Shown here one piece after another: positions 1-7,834 of a stretch of 64,000 nucleotides of DNA (positions are counted from its first letter, which is position 1; the number at the start of each line of letters is the position of its first letter). Source of the DNA: CAZDBA01 sp965224765 (GTDB taxonomy: Bacteria > Planctomycetota > Planctomycetia > Pirellulales > Pirellulaceae); contig CBDDAC010000032.1 of NCBI GenBank assembly GCA_965224765.1, forward strand, positions 8,523-72,522, read 5' to 3'. The position numbers and the translations under genes were made by a program. Below the pieces are notes generated by a model. It had not been told where the DNA came from and searched no databases. It was given only the letters and a program-made list of their open reading frames with translations.

Positions 1-3000
1 ATGGTAGCTCCATCGCTGTCGCCAATCAAACTGAAGCTGCTGGTGACCGCGCCTCGAATATCGCCACCCGCAAGACTGCCAGCAACAATACTGTTGGTGA
101 ATTCAAAGGAACCACCGGAGTTATCGATTCCGCCGCCAATACTCGCCGAGTTTTCGAAAAACGTGCTGTTGTTTACAGTGATTGTGCCTCCCGCAAAGTT
201 TTCTAGGGCCCCGCCACTACCGGCGGCGTTTCTGAAAAACGTGCTATTGGAAACCGTCAATCTGTCCTGGTTGAAAATGGCCCCACCGCCGGCAAGTCCG
301 GAACTAGTGGAGATGTTGCTCGAAAACGTGCTGTCGTTAACACTTATAATCCCCTGCAAGTTATCGACACCGCCGCCGGTATTGGCGGCATTTGCCGTAA
401 TCGCCACCGCCGTGAGCGTGAGGTTCTCTCTGCCATTTTCAATCGCTCCACCGTTGGAACTTGTGTCGCCACCTGTGAGCGTAAGTCCACTGATGCCAAC
501 CGCGATCTGCGTCCCCGTGCCGTCGCTGAGGTTGAAAATACGATAGCCGTCGCCGTTGCCGATCGTACCATCAGTGCCTCCGCCCGCGTCGAGAGTCAGC
601 AGGTTGGCGCCCGGCCCGGTGATGGTCACGGCGTCGGAAATCGTCGGCAGTTGCGAGCCGAGGTTGATCGTGGCCGCACCGCCGGATGTCAATGAAGAGT
701 CGAATGTAATCGTATCGGCGCCAGCCTCGCTGTTGGCGAAGTTGATCGCTTCTCGCAGCGAGGTGACAAAGTCCGTGTCGTTGACGACATCGGCAGTGGT
801 GGTGACGATGAAACTCTGAAACTCGGTTTGCTGCTCAAATGCTCCGATATCCACCTGGCTGGCTCGCACTCGGTCAAAGCCGGCTCCCCGCGCGTCAACA
901 GAAATCGCCGTCGACTCAATCGTCCCGTCTCCATCAACATCAATGCCAAGCGAGGTTTCTGATGGCAGCAGAGAATCTGCTCCGGCATCCAGCAATGCGC
1001 TACCCGCCTGGATCGCGCGGGTCTGAACCGGGCCCCCGTTATCCGCCAGCGCCGCCAATCCAGGGCTGCCGCCATTGTTTATGTTGTTAGTATTAGTGTC
1101 GAAAGCCGCGTCTTCATCGGAGCCGAAGAAACTATTGCTCACGTTAATCGTGGTACCACTTCCGCCGGTGCCTTCGAAATCGTCGGCACCCACACCCGAC
1201 ATGTTTTCGGCGACCACGGAGTTGTTGATGGTGACCACGCCGCTGGTCACAGCAATAGCCAGCCCGCCGCCAGTGTCGGCATCATTGGCGAGGTTGCCTG
1301 TGATGGTCGAGTTGCTGAGCGTGAGCGATCCAGATAAGTGTACGATGCCGCCCCCAAAGGCTTGGGACGTATTGCCGTGAATCGTGGTGTTGGCCAAGAT
1401 GGCCGTACCCGTGTTAGAAAGCCCACCACCAATGCTGGTGTCCTGGGACGTACTGTTGCCTGAGATCGTGGAGTTGGCAACGTTTAGCACTCCGCTATTA
1501 GAAATGCCGCCGCCGCCAAAGAACGCGGTGCTGTTACGTACTGTACTATTGACCAATTCAAGCGTCGTCCCGGTAGATGAAGAAATCGCACCGCCCGGTC
1601 CGTTGCTGGACCCGTTTTCCAACGTCAGGCTATGCAGCGCTGCATCGGTTCCCGAACCCGAGATGTTAAAGATGCGGCTGGCATTGTTGCCGCTGATCGT
1701 GACGTCGGCCTTGTTGTCGCCGTTGGAATCACCATCGATCCTGATATCAGAGGTCAACGCCAGTTCCGAGCCCAGCGTAATCGTGCTGCCGGCAAGTGAA
1801 GCATCAAACTGAATGTTGTTCTGGCCAGCGAGGGAGTTGGCCAGTTCAATGGCTTCTCGCAGAGACAAATCGCCGGGGGCGAAGTTCCCATCCGACTCAT
1901 CGGTGGCAAGGTCAACCAGAAGATCGGCGGTGTTAACAAAGAAGAAATCCTGGCTTCCGAACGAAGTCACGTTCACGTTGCCAAAGCCATCGGTCGTTCG
2001 CACGGCAACCGAAAAATTTCCTCCGGGCGCAAAATTGTCGATTGAAAATGGCAATGCCCAGTTTTCCGGTGTCCCGTTTGTGCTGTGGAACACCGGCGTG
2101 GAGCTATTAAAACCGGTACCATCCCAATAGAAGCTATTCGAGCGACTCCAAACACCGACTTCCGTTGAGGTGACGCCAGCAGGGTCAGTCGAAGTTCCCG
2201 CAATCTGATTGAACCATGAAATCCGGTCATAAGTCGATTGAAACTGAATCTCTGTTAGCGCGGGAACCGGCCCAGCGTTATCGAGCGTGTAGGTTTGGTC
2301 GATGGTTGGTTCGGTGGCCGGAAGCGCCGCGCCAAACGTATCGGTGATGTTCTGCGAACCGCTGAGGTTCAGGCCGACGGTGCCGTTGAAGTTTGCCAGG
2401 TCACCGCCCGAGACGGTCACATCGTAAGTGGCTCCGCTGCCAGTTACGCCCGTAACGGTTGCCGTTGAACCATTCACCACAAAGTCACTGGCATCGACAT
2501 TCGTTACCGTTTCATTGAACAACACGCGGAAGACCAACGAATCGACATTGGAATTCTCGGACGTGGGATTCAGCCGAGTAAAGCTTGTCAGGACCGGCGC
2601 CTGATCGAATTCCACGGCTCCGATATCGAAGCTGGTTCCTTGCGGACGGGTCAGTCCGCGCTGATCGGTGGCGGTTCCTGTGGCAGAAGCGTCGATGGCG
2701 GGGCTGCCGCTGACCAAAGCGTGAGACTGTGTTGTTCCACCATTATTGGCCAGTGTCGTGTTGAGGATTCCGGTCAAGGCTGTTGGTGTGTGCGTGGCTG
2801 GCGAAGTGTTATCGCTGGTGGCCACGATGTCACCGGATGCCGGGGTGAAGCCGCTGAACGCGTTGGCTTGAGTCAAGCCACTGTGACCGAACAGGTTCGA
2901 GTTACCTGCGTTGATCGTGCCGGCATCAATAAAGATTTCAGCCCCCGAACCGACCGTGCTGTTGCCTGAGATGAGTGTTTGGTTCAGATTTAGCGTGGAC

Positions 3001-4037
3001 GATGTTGAACTATTGTAAACGCCACCACCCCCATTGACGGAAGAAGTCCCCTGGTTGCCAGTGATGGTACTGTTGTTAATCGTGACCGTCCCTGGACTTC
3101 TAAAACCGAGCCCGCCACCACGCGAAGCCGAGTTGCCACTGACGGTTGTGTTGTTGATCGTGGTGCTGCCACCACCTATGCCTATCGCACCACCCACGTC
3201 GCCCGCACTGTTGCCCGACACGGTACTGTCGTTGGTCTGCAGGTTTCCACGAATGATATAGACGCCGCCACCGATTTCGCTTGAATTTCCGCTGATCGTC
3301 GAACGATTGATGGTGGTCGTGCCCTCATCGACATGCACTCCGCCACCACCGAAGTAGGCATAGTTGCCCGTAATCTGACTGTCATTGATAGTCGTGGTGC
3401 CGTCCTCGGTAGCGATGCCGCCGCCATCGCCAAAGGTCGATTGATCGGCGCGGTTACCGCTGATCGTACTTTGATTGACCGTCAGGGTTCCTCCCTGATT
3501 AAAGATCCCGCCACCATCTGCAAGCACTCCGCTGGTCACATTTGATACATCTCCACCCGTGATGGTGGTGTTGTTGAGTGTCAGGTTGCCACCGCCGTCA
3601 ACGCGCAGGATACGGAACTCGGGTGTTCCGCCAGCACTGGAACGGGCGATCGTGTGTCCACCGCCTTCGAGTGTCAACGTACTGGTCACCACGGGCAGGC
3701 CCGTCGCGCCCGTCGTCGTGTTGCTATTGTCAACTAACGTCAAATTTACATCCGTCGATAACGTTACCGTGTCGGCTCCGAACGTATTATTCGCCGCCGT
3801 GATCGCCTCGCGTAGCGAAACACCATCGCCACCGTCGTCTTCGATCAGAGCGGCAATCGAAGACAAATCCGGCGCATTCAAGAGGCTGGTCCCATTGCCA
3901 ACCGTTACCGCCGCCAGCAGTTGTTTGGGTTCCAAAGCTTCAAAGTTCAAGTGACTGGATTGCTTTTGTCGCAACCGACGCTTGCGTACTCTAGAGGACT
4001 TTGGTTTGCGATTTGATTTGGTTGAGCTTTTGGCCAT
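1..4037 (-). CDS. Giant CSLREA / choice-of-anchor Q parallel beta-helix surface protein (C-terminus cut by window edge)
   Basis: The minus strand is open from an ATG at 4037 to the window edge (about 1345 codons), so the C-terminus lies outside. The N-terminus is Lys/Arg-rich followed by LEPKQLLAA, which matches the planctomycete LEPR-XLL motif found near the start of very large secreted proteins. Three copies of a SLREAI motif head successive modules, as in CSLREA-domain proteins. The rest is rich in short repeats of the type N-N-S-T-I-S-G-N, with many G, N, S and T residues, typical of a right-handed parallel beta-helix (polymorphic outer-membrane or choice-of-anchor Q type). Between modules a cadherin/Ig-like stretch is readable. 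Secretion and cell-surface location are inferred from family. The substrate or adhesion partner is unknown. Confidence 0.85.
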   Translation of the reverse strand, partial: MAKSSTKSNRKPKSSRVRKRRLRQKQSSHLNFEALEPKQLLAAVTVGNGTSLLNAPDLSSIAALIEDDGGDGVSLREAITAANNTFGADTVTLSTDVNLTLVDNSNTTTGATGLPVVTSTLTLEGGGHTIARSSAGGTPEFRILRVDGGGNLTLNNTTITGGDVSNVTSGVLADGGGIFNQGGTLTVNQSTISGNRADQSTFGDGGGIATEDGTTTINDSQITGNYAYFGGGGVHVDEGTTTINRSTISGNSSEIGGGVYIIRGNLQTNDSTVSGNSAGDVGGAIGIGGGSTTINNTTVSGNSASRGGGLGFRSPGTVTINNSTITGNQGTSSVNGGGGVYNSSTSSTLNLNQTLISGNSTVGSGAEIFIDAGTINAGNSNLFGHSGLTQANAFSGFTPASGDIVATSDNTSPATHTPTALTGILNTTLANNGGTTQSHALVSGSPAIDASATGTATDQRGLTRPQGTSFDIGAVEFDQAPVLTSFTRLNPTSENSNVDSLVFRVLFNETVTNVDASDFVVNGSTATVTGVTGSGATYDVTVSGGDLANFNGTVGLNLSGSQNITDTFGAALPATEPTIDQTYTLDNAGPVPALTEIQFQSTYDRISWFNQIAGTSTDPAGVTSTEVGVWSRSNSFYWDGTGFNSSTPVFHSTNGTPENWALPFSIDNFAPGGNFSVAVRTTDGFGNVNVTSFGSQDFFFVNTADLLVDLATDESDGNFAPGDLSLREAIELANSLAGQNNIQFDASLAGSTITLGSELALTSDIRIDGDSNGDNKADVTISGNNASRIFNISGSGTDAALHSLTLENGSSNGPGGAISSSTGTTLELVNSTVRNSTAFFGGGGISNSGVLNVANSTISGNSTSQDTSIGGGLSNTGTAILANTTIHGNTSQAFGGGIVHLSGSLTLSNSTITGNLANDADTGGGLAIAVTSGVVTINNSVVAENMSGVGADDFEGTGGSGTTINVSNSFFGSDEDAAFDTNTNNINNGGSPGLAALADNGGPVQTRAIQAGSALLDAGADSLLPSETSLGIDVDGDGTIESTAISVDARGAGFDRVRASQVDIGAFEQQTEFQSFIVTTTADVVNDTDFVTSLREAINFANSEAGADTITFDSSLTSGGAATINLGSQLPTISDAVTITGPGANLLTLDAGGGTDGTIGNGDGYRIFNLSDGTGTQIAVGISGLTLTGGDTSSNGGAIENGRENLTLTAVAITANAANTGGGVDNLQGIISVNDSTFSSNISTSSGLAGGGAIFNQDRLTVSNSTFFRNAAGSGGALENFAGGTITVNNSTFFENSASIGGGIDNSGGSFEFTNSIVAGSLAGGDIRGAVTSSFSLIGDSDGAT

Positions 4038-4252
4038 GATTTTGATCCCGTATCGGAGGTATCGGACTCGCAAGAGTTCGTACTGTTTAATTTGGTAGCT
4101 GGAGTCGCAAGACTTCAGAAAATGTTTGTTGGATTGACTCGCACGCAATTCTGTTGAACAGGAGTTCGCAGAGAAAACAGAGAAAATTGGCTACCCGGTT
4201 CATTCTCCGTTGTCTCTGTTTCCTTCTGTCCGATTGTTTTGGTTTTGCTCGT

Positions 4253-4361
4253 AATACAAGCTCGACGCGCCAGCGAGTGGATTTGTTTTCCGGTAAATTC
4301 ACTCGCTTGCGCGTCGAGTTCGTAATGAATGATCCACTCGCTTGCGCTGCGAGCTTGTATT
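4253..4361. repeat. REP-like palindromic repeat, locus 1
   Basis: An inverted repeat: AATACAAGCTCGACGCG(C)CAGCGAGTGGAT on the left, its complement on the right (ACTCGCTTGCGCGTCGAG), then a third half-unit at 4331-4361. A degenerate further half lies near 4393-4428. The gap 4038-4413 between two minus-strand genes holds this repeat and no gene that I can support. The same palindrome recurs at 5173, 6326, 7009 and 10523. Confidence 0.85.
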
Positions 4362-4413
4362 GTTTTGATTCATTTGCTTTGTTGAGATCGCTTGTTAGAT
4401 CCACTTGCCGGCG

Positions 4414-5052
4414 CTACGAGCTTTTATTGCCCGTTCTTCGTCGCCGACAGCCGATCAACCCAGTTGTCAGACCAAGCAGTGCCAACGATGAAGGTTCTGG
4501 AACCGCAGCAACTGAAATCGAAATGTCACCGAAAATTTCATCCGTTCCAAATTCGTCCAACGTGTGAGTGCCTGGAATCAACTCGGAAAATAGCAGCCTT
4601 TCGTTGCTGCCCGTTGTTGTCTCAGGCCATATCGCGGTAAGACTGATTTCAAACTGATCGCCAAAGGAGAAGGCGATGCCTTCGGGAGTAAAGATGCGCA
4701 TGTCGTCGCCGCTGACTCCTGGATCCTTACGTAAAAGAACGTGAGTCACAGCCGTTGTCGTATTGCTCGTGACGTTACGGAAGAAGCCGGTCACATCTTG
4801 CGTAGATACGAAATCACCGGCATTGGGCTCACCCACGCCCGCAACCAGGTAATCGGTTCCGAAATCCGTGAAGCTCCATAAGCTGTCACCTAAGTTTGTG
4901 CCCGTCGCTGTCCCGGTGCCCGATCCGACCAATTGAGCTCCTGCGTCCGTCGACGACGGCGTAAACGCCAACACCAGATCAGCGCAAGCCATTGAAGTTT
5001 GCAGCAAGACAAAAGCTACGATCAGTATCATTTTCCTGAAGTTGTTATTCAT
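4414..5052 (-). CDS. PEP-CTERM sorting-domain secreted protein
   Basis: 212 aa. The N-terminus has a signal peptide (basic MNNNFRK, hydrophobic core, cleavage after SMACA). The C-terminus has the classic PEP-CTERM tripartite signal: VPEPSS, a hydrophobic helix (LALLGLTTGLIG), then an Arg cluster (CRRRR). Family knowledge: such proteins are exported and processed by an exosortase, often going to the cell surface or the extracellular matrix. The middle region has no recognised catalytic motif. It lies downstream of a REP-like repeat locus and is transcribed on the same strand as its neighbours. Function unknown beyond sorting. Confidence 0.85.
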   Translation of the reverse strand: MNNNFRKMILIVAFVLLQTSMACADLVLAFTPSSTDAGAQLVGSGTGTATGTNLGDSLWSFTDFGTDYLVAGVGEPNAGDFVSTQDVTGFFRNVTSNTTTAVTHVLLRKDPGVSGDDMRIFTPEGIAFSFGDQFEISLTAIWPETTTGSNERLLFSELIPGTHTLDEFGTDEIFGDISISVAAVPEPSSLALLGLTTGLIGCRRRRTGNKSS

Positions 5053-5172
5053 TGTTTTCTTTCAGTCTTGACTGTGGTTTCAATTTGCTTTGTTGTTTGA
5101 CTTAAGCTTGGTCATGATTTGATTCCGTTATTGTTTATGATCTTGCGACAATGGGGCTTTGGTTTCTGCCGC

Positions 5173-5246
5173 AATACAAGCTCGACGCGCCAGCGAGTGG
5201 ATCTGTTTTCCGGTCAATTCACTCGCTTGCGCGTCGAGCTTGTATT
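5173..5246. repeat. REP-like palindromic repeat, locus 2
   Basis: A 74-bp near-perfect inverted repeat with both arms of the family (TACAAGCTCGACGCG...CGCGTCGAGCTTGTA). It overlaps the 3' end of the sulfotransferase gene, which reads into it for its last residues and stop codon. Same family as 4253, 6326, 7009 and 10523. Confidence 0.9.
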
Positions 5247-6144
5247 GGCCTCTTCAATCTTCTGTTTTGGTTCGGGCATCGTTTGTTGTTGCTTGCCCGT
5301 ATTGTCTTCGTTCGCGGTGATGCGAAAGGCCGCCGAATTCGGCAGGTCGCGCCAGAACGAAAGTTGCGAATAACGCTCGAACAAATCGGGTGGCAAAATG
5401 GTCTTGCGTGGCCGCGGTTCAACTTTGGGATGCACGCGATGCAATCCATCGAGCCCAAGTTGGGCATCGAACTGCGGCGCGTCGTACTGCACGTTTTCAA
5501 AATCGTGTTTGAAATGATCTTCGCCAAGGAACTCGTAAATCAACGGCATGACGGCAGCGGGGCGAGCGGTCAACATGTCGTATTCGACCAACATCACGCG
5601 AGCGGCAAACTCGCCGTAACAGGCTTCGCGAAGTGCATGCCATGGATAGCCAACTAACCGGTTGGCACCGGCCATCGCTTCGACTCGCGTATAAACCGTT
5701 GATCGTTCTGCCGGATTGTTGAACAGTCTGGTATTCTCAAAAGCGTTGTCGCGAAACTGGCGCTCCATCGAATCCATGATCCAGGCGACATCCCTGACAA
5801 GGCAGATGACTTTGGCTTCGGGAAACAGCTTCATTAACGCGGGAAGCTGGGCGGTCCAGGATCGACTCGTATCAAAAATCACGGGGCGATTCACATCGGC
5901 GTAGTAGCTATCGAATAATCCGCGAAGAATTCGGGCTCGCTGCGCATCATCGACCATCGTCGATAGCTCGCTGCCAGCGGAGACTTGAGCGATTACGCCT
6001 TCAAACAAACCGGCCACCGGTCCCGTCATTCCCGCGTGAAAAACGTGGGTTTTGACGAAGCAAAGCCGAAGTCAGGGTCGAACCTGACCGAGGTAGACCT
6101 GAAATGAAGTGAAACTGTTGTTGGGATGGTGATTTCTTGATCAT
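5214..6144 (-). pseudogene. Sulfotransferase family protein, frameshifted
   Basis: Translating from the ATG at 6142-6144 gives the PAPS-binding 5' P-loop FISGLPRSGSTL near residue 20, then LLRQNPRF. The frame breaks at a run of five A (6039-6043). One base fewer joins NPRF to HAGMTGPVAGLFEG and the remaining ~270 aa. The corrected length is 310 codons including stop. The second half carries the 3'-PAPS-binding-type segment VICLVRDVAWIMDSMERQ and the usual sulfotransferase layout. The last ~10 residues (TSSTRKRVN) are encoded by the REP-like repeat, so the original C-terminus was probably replaced. This is either a recent pseudogene or a homopolymer sequencing error. The downstream part alone (5214-6029) is open from an internal Met. 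Confidence 0.8.
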
Positions 6145-6325
6145 CTGTTTGTCCCTTTTTCCGGAGCTTGATCATAGGTTCGTTGCGATTTGCTTTAACC
6201 TCTGTGCGCAGAAGCCAGCGGGACAGAAAAATCCGAAATAATCAAAAGATGTTGAATTCAGGGCCTGGTCCATCAAAACCGCCGGAAGAGCCGATGGTTT
6301 TTGGGAGGGCCCAATTGGGGCCGAA

Positions 6326-6394
6326 AATACAAGCTCGCAGCGCAAGCGAGTGGATCACGGCACGAATTCACTCGCTTGCGCGTCGAGCTCGTAC
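6326..6394. repeat. REP-like palindromic repeat, locus 3
   Basis: An inverted repeat of the same family, slightly diverged (CTCGCAGCGCAAGCGAGTGG on the left, ACTCGCTTGCGCGTCGAGCT on the right). It sits in the 6145-6432 gap, which otherwise shows no gene. Confidence 0.85.
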
Positions 6395-6432
6395 TAAATC
6401 GGCAGAGCTGTGGGACTATGGAAAACAATCAG

Positions 6433-6750
6433 CTACTGCTCTACTTTGATGGTCACCCGAATGATGGTCTTGCCAGCAAGGATAATGTCGCTGTCAATGA
6501 GTTGACGTGATTCAATCGCCTCGCCATTGACCAATGTTCCGTTCTTGCTTTTCAAATCACAGATTCGCCATTGATGACCATGCCTGTCGATTCGGAAATG
6601 ACGCCGACTTAGCTGCGAATCTCTGATTTGAAGCTCGACCGACGAATCCCGACCGACAGTCAAATCCTGGCTCGGATGCAGGACAACAATCTGGCCGTTG
6701 ACTGATCCGTTTTCGATTTTTAGCTGGATTGACGCAGGTGACGTAGACAT
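6433..6750 (-). CDS. FHA-domain protein
   Basis: A short protein that is almost entirely one forkhead-associated domain. The core motifs are visible: LTVGRDSSVELQIRD, then SQLSRRHFRI (Ser-x-x-His phosphothreonine-binding signature) and LKSKNGTLVNGE (the Asn-Gly turn). FHA domains bind phosphothreonine peptides, which fits the Ser/Thr kinase encoded nearby on the same strand; a direct partnership is an inference. I prefer the internal ATG at 6750 (105 aa). An upstream ATG at 6825 would add 25 residues that do not look like protein sequence. Neither start has a strong ribosome-binding site. Confidence 0.8.
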   Translation of the reverse strand: MSTSPASIQLKIENGSVNGQIVVLHPSQDLTVGRDSSVELQIRDSQLSRRHFRIDRHGHQWRICDLKSKNGTLVNGEAIESRQLIDSDIILAGKTIIRVTIKVEQ

Positions 6751-7008
6751 GTGTTGGATTCTTGGCTCGTTAGGTAATCCCGCCGAAAAACAATGACGTG
6801 GCGCTGGAATGCTCTTACCATTCACTGTGTCAATTGATGACCAGGCTAAGTCAGGATGGCAACGGTTTTCCGTACCGATGTTGTTGCCGGATTGATCGCG
6901 ACCATGATGCTAGACTTAGGTCATGAACGATTATTTACGTAGGTCTTTACCTTTGCCCCAAGAACCCAGTGGGACAGGAAAATCGAGAAAAGGGGAGGAT
7001 TTTGGCGA

Positions 7009-7190
7009 AATACAAGCTCGACGCTCAAGCGAGTGGATCCATCGAGAACGACAAATCCGTTAAGATGCAGTCCGAATCGAGTATCAACTCGAGTATCCAT
7101 TTTGATTCTGGAAATTCATACAAGTTCGACGCGCAAGCGAGTGGATTAACAGGAATACGGATCCACTCGCTTGCGCGTCGAGCTTGTATT
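7009..7190. repeat. REP-like palindromic repeats, locus 4 (one half-unit and one full palindrome)
   Basis: A single arm lies at 7009-7040 and a complete palindrome at 7118-7190 (arms of about 30 bp separated by a short spacer). The palindrome ends 20 bp before the RAYT-type transposase start. REP sequences flanking their RAYT gene are typical of RAYT/REP systems. The rest of the 6826-7210 gap shows no gene. Confidence 0.9.
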
Positions 7191-7210
7191 ACAAATGAAA
7201 AACAAAAACA

Positions 7211-7834
7211 ATGAGTGATCGCCCCTTCAATACCGGTGATCCGATTGCCTACTTCATTACATGGACGACCTACGGGACCTGGCTTCCCGGCGATGAACGA
7301 GGATGGAGAAAAAAGGGTGGCCCGGATATCGAACCTCCCAACGCATTTATCGGGACAATCAACCAGTCTGAAATGAAGGAAACAAAGTTCCTGCTGGCCC
7401 AAATCGATCGCCAAACGGTCGAAGCAACGATTGGACGTCATTGTGAAATTCGAAACTGGCAATTGCACGCGACAAGTGCCAGATCAAATCATGTGCATGT
7501 CGTAGTTACCGCGCCAGGTTATCCGCCTGAAACCGTTCGAGATCAATTCAAGGCATGGTGTACCAGGAAATTGAAACCTGCTTACCCGGGACGGCAACCC
7601 TTTTTCGACAAGATTGTCAGTTGCCCGTCGCGACTCCATCCGATGGCGCTTGCAGTATCTACCCGGCCAGGCATTGTTTGTGATTCAAGACCATCCGAGG
7701 TACGGACAACCACGTCCGGTCGATTTCCGCCAAATGCAATTCGACCGCCTGACAAGCTAACTGCCATTTTTTCGAAGGTTGTATCCGGATCCATCTTCAG
7801 GCGGTGGCCGCTGGAGAGATTCCAGATGTCGTAA
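7211..7834 (+). pseudogene. REP-associated tyrosine transposase (RAYT, Y1/HUH family), 3'-truncated
   Basis: The N-terminal ~130 residues are a Y1 transposase domain. ITWTTYGTWLPGDERGW is the typical start of planctomycete family members, and NHVHVVV is the HUH metal-binding motif. The segment DQFKAWCTRKLK follows. After GRQPFF (about 7605) the frame runs antisense through the end of the kinase gene and the usual C-terminal GGS...YVLEGQ region is missing, so only about 7211-7605 is genuine. RAYTs nick and move REP hairpins; this copy is probably inactive. It is the best candidate for the source of the palindromic repeats in the surrounding 6.5 kb. Confidence 0.8.

Noticed and set aside
1..4000. 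Multiple plus-strand open frames rich in Pro, Val and Ala across 1-4 kb
   Set aside because: They are antisense shadows of the giant repetitive beta-helix gene on the minus strand.
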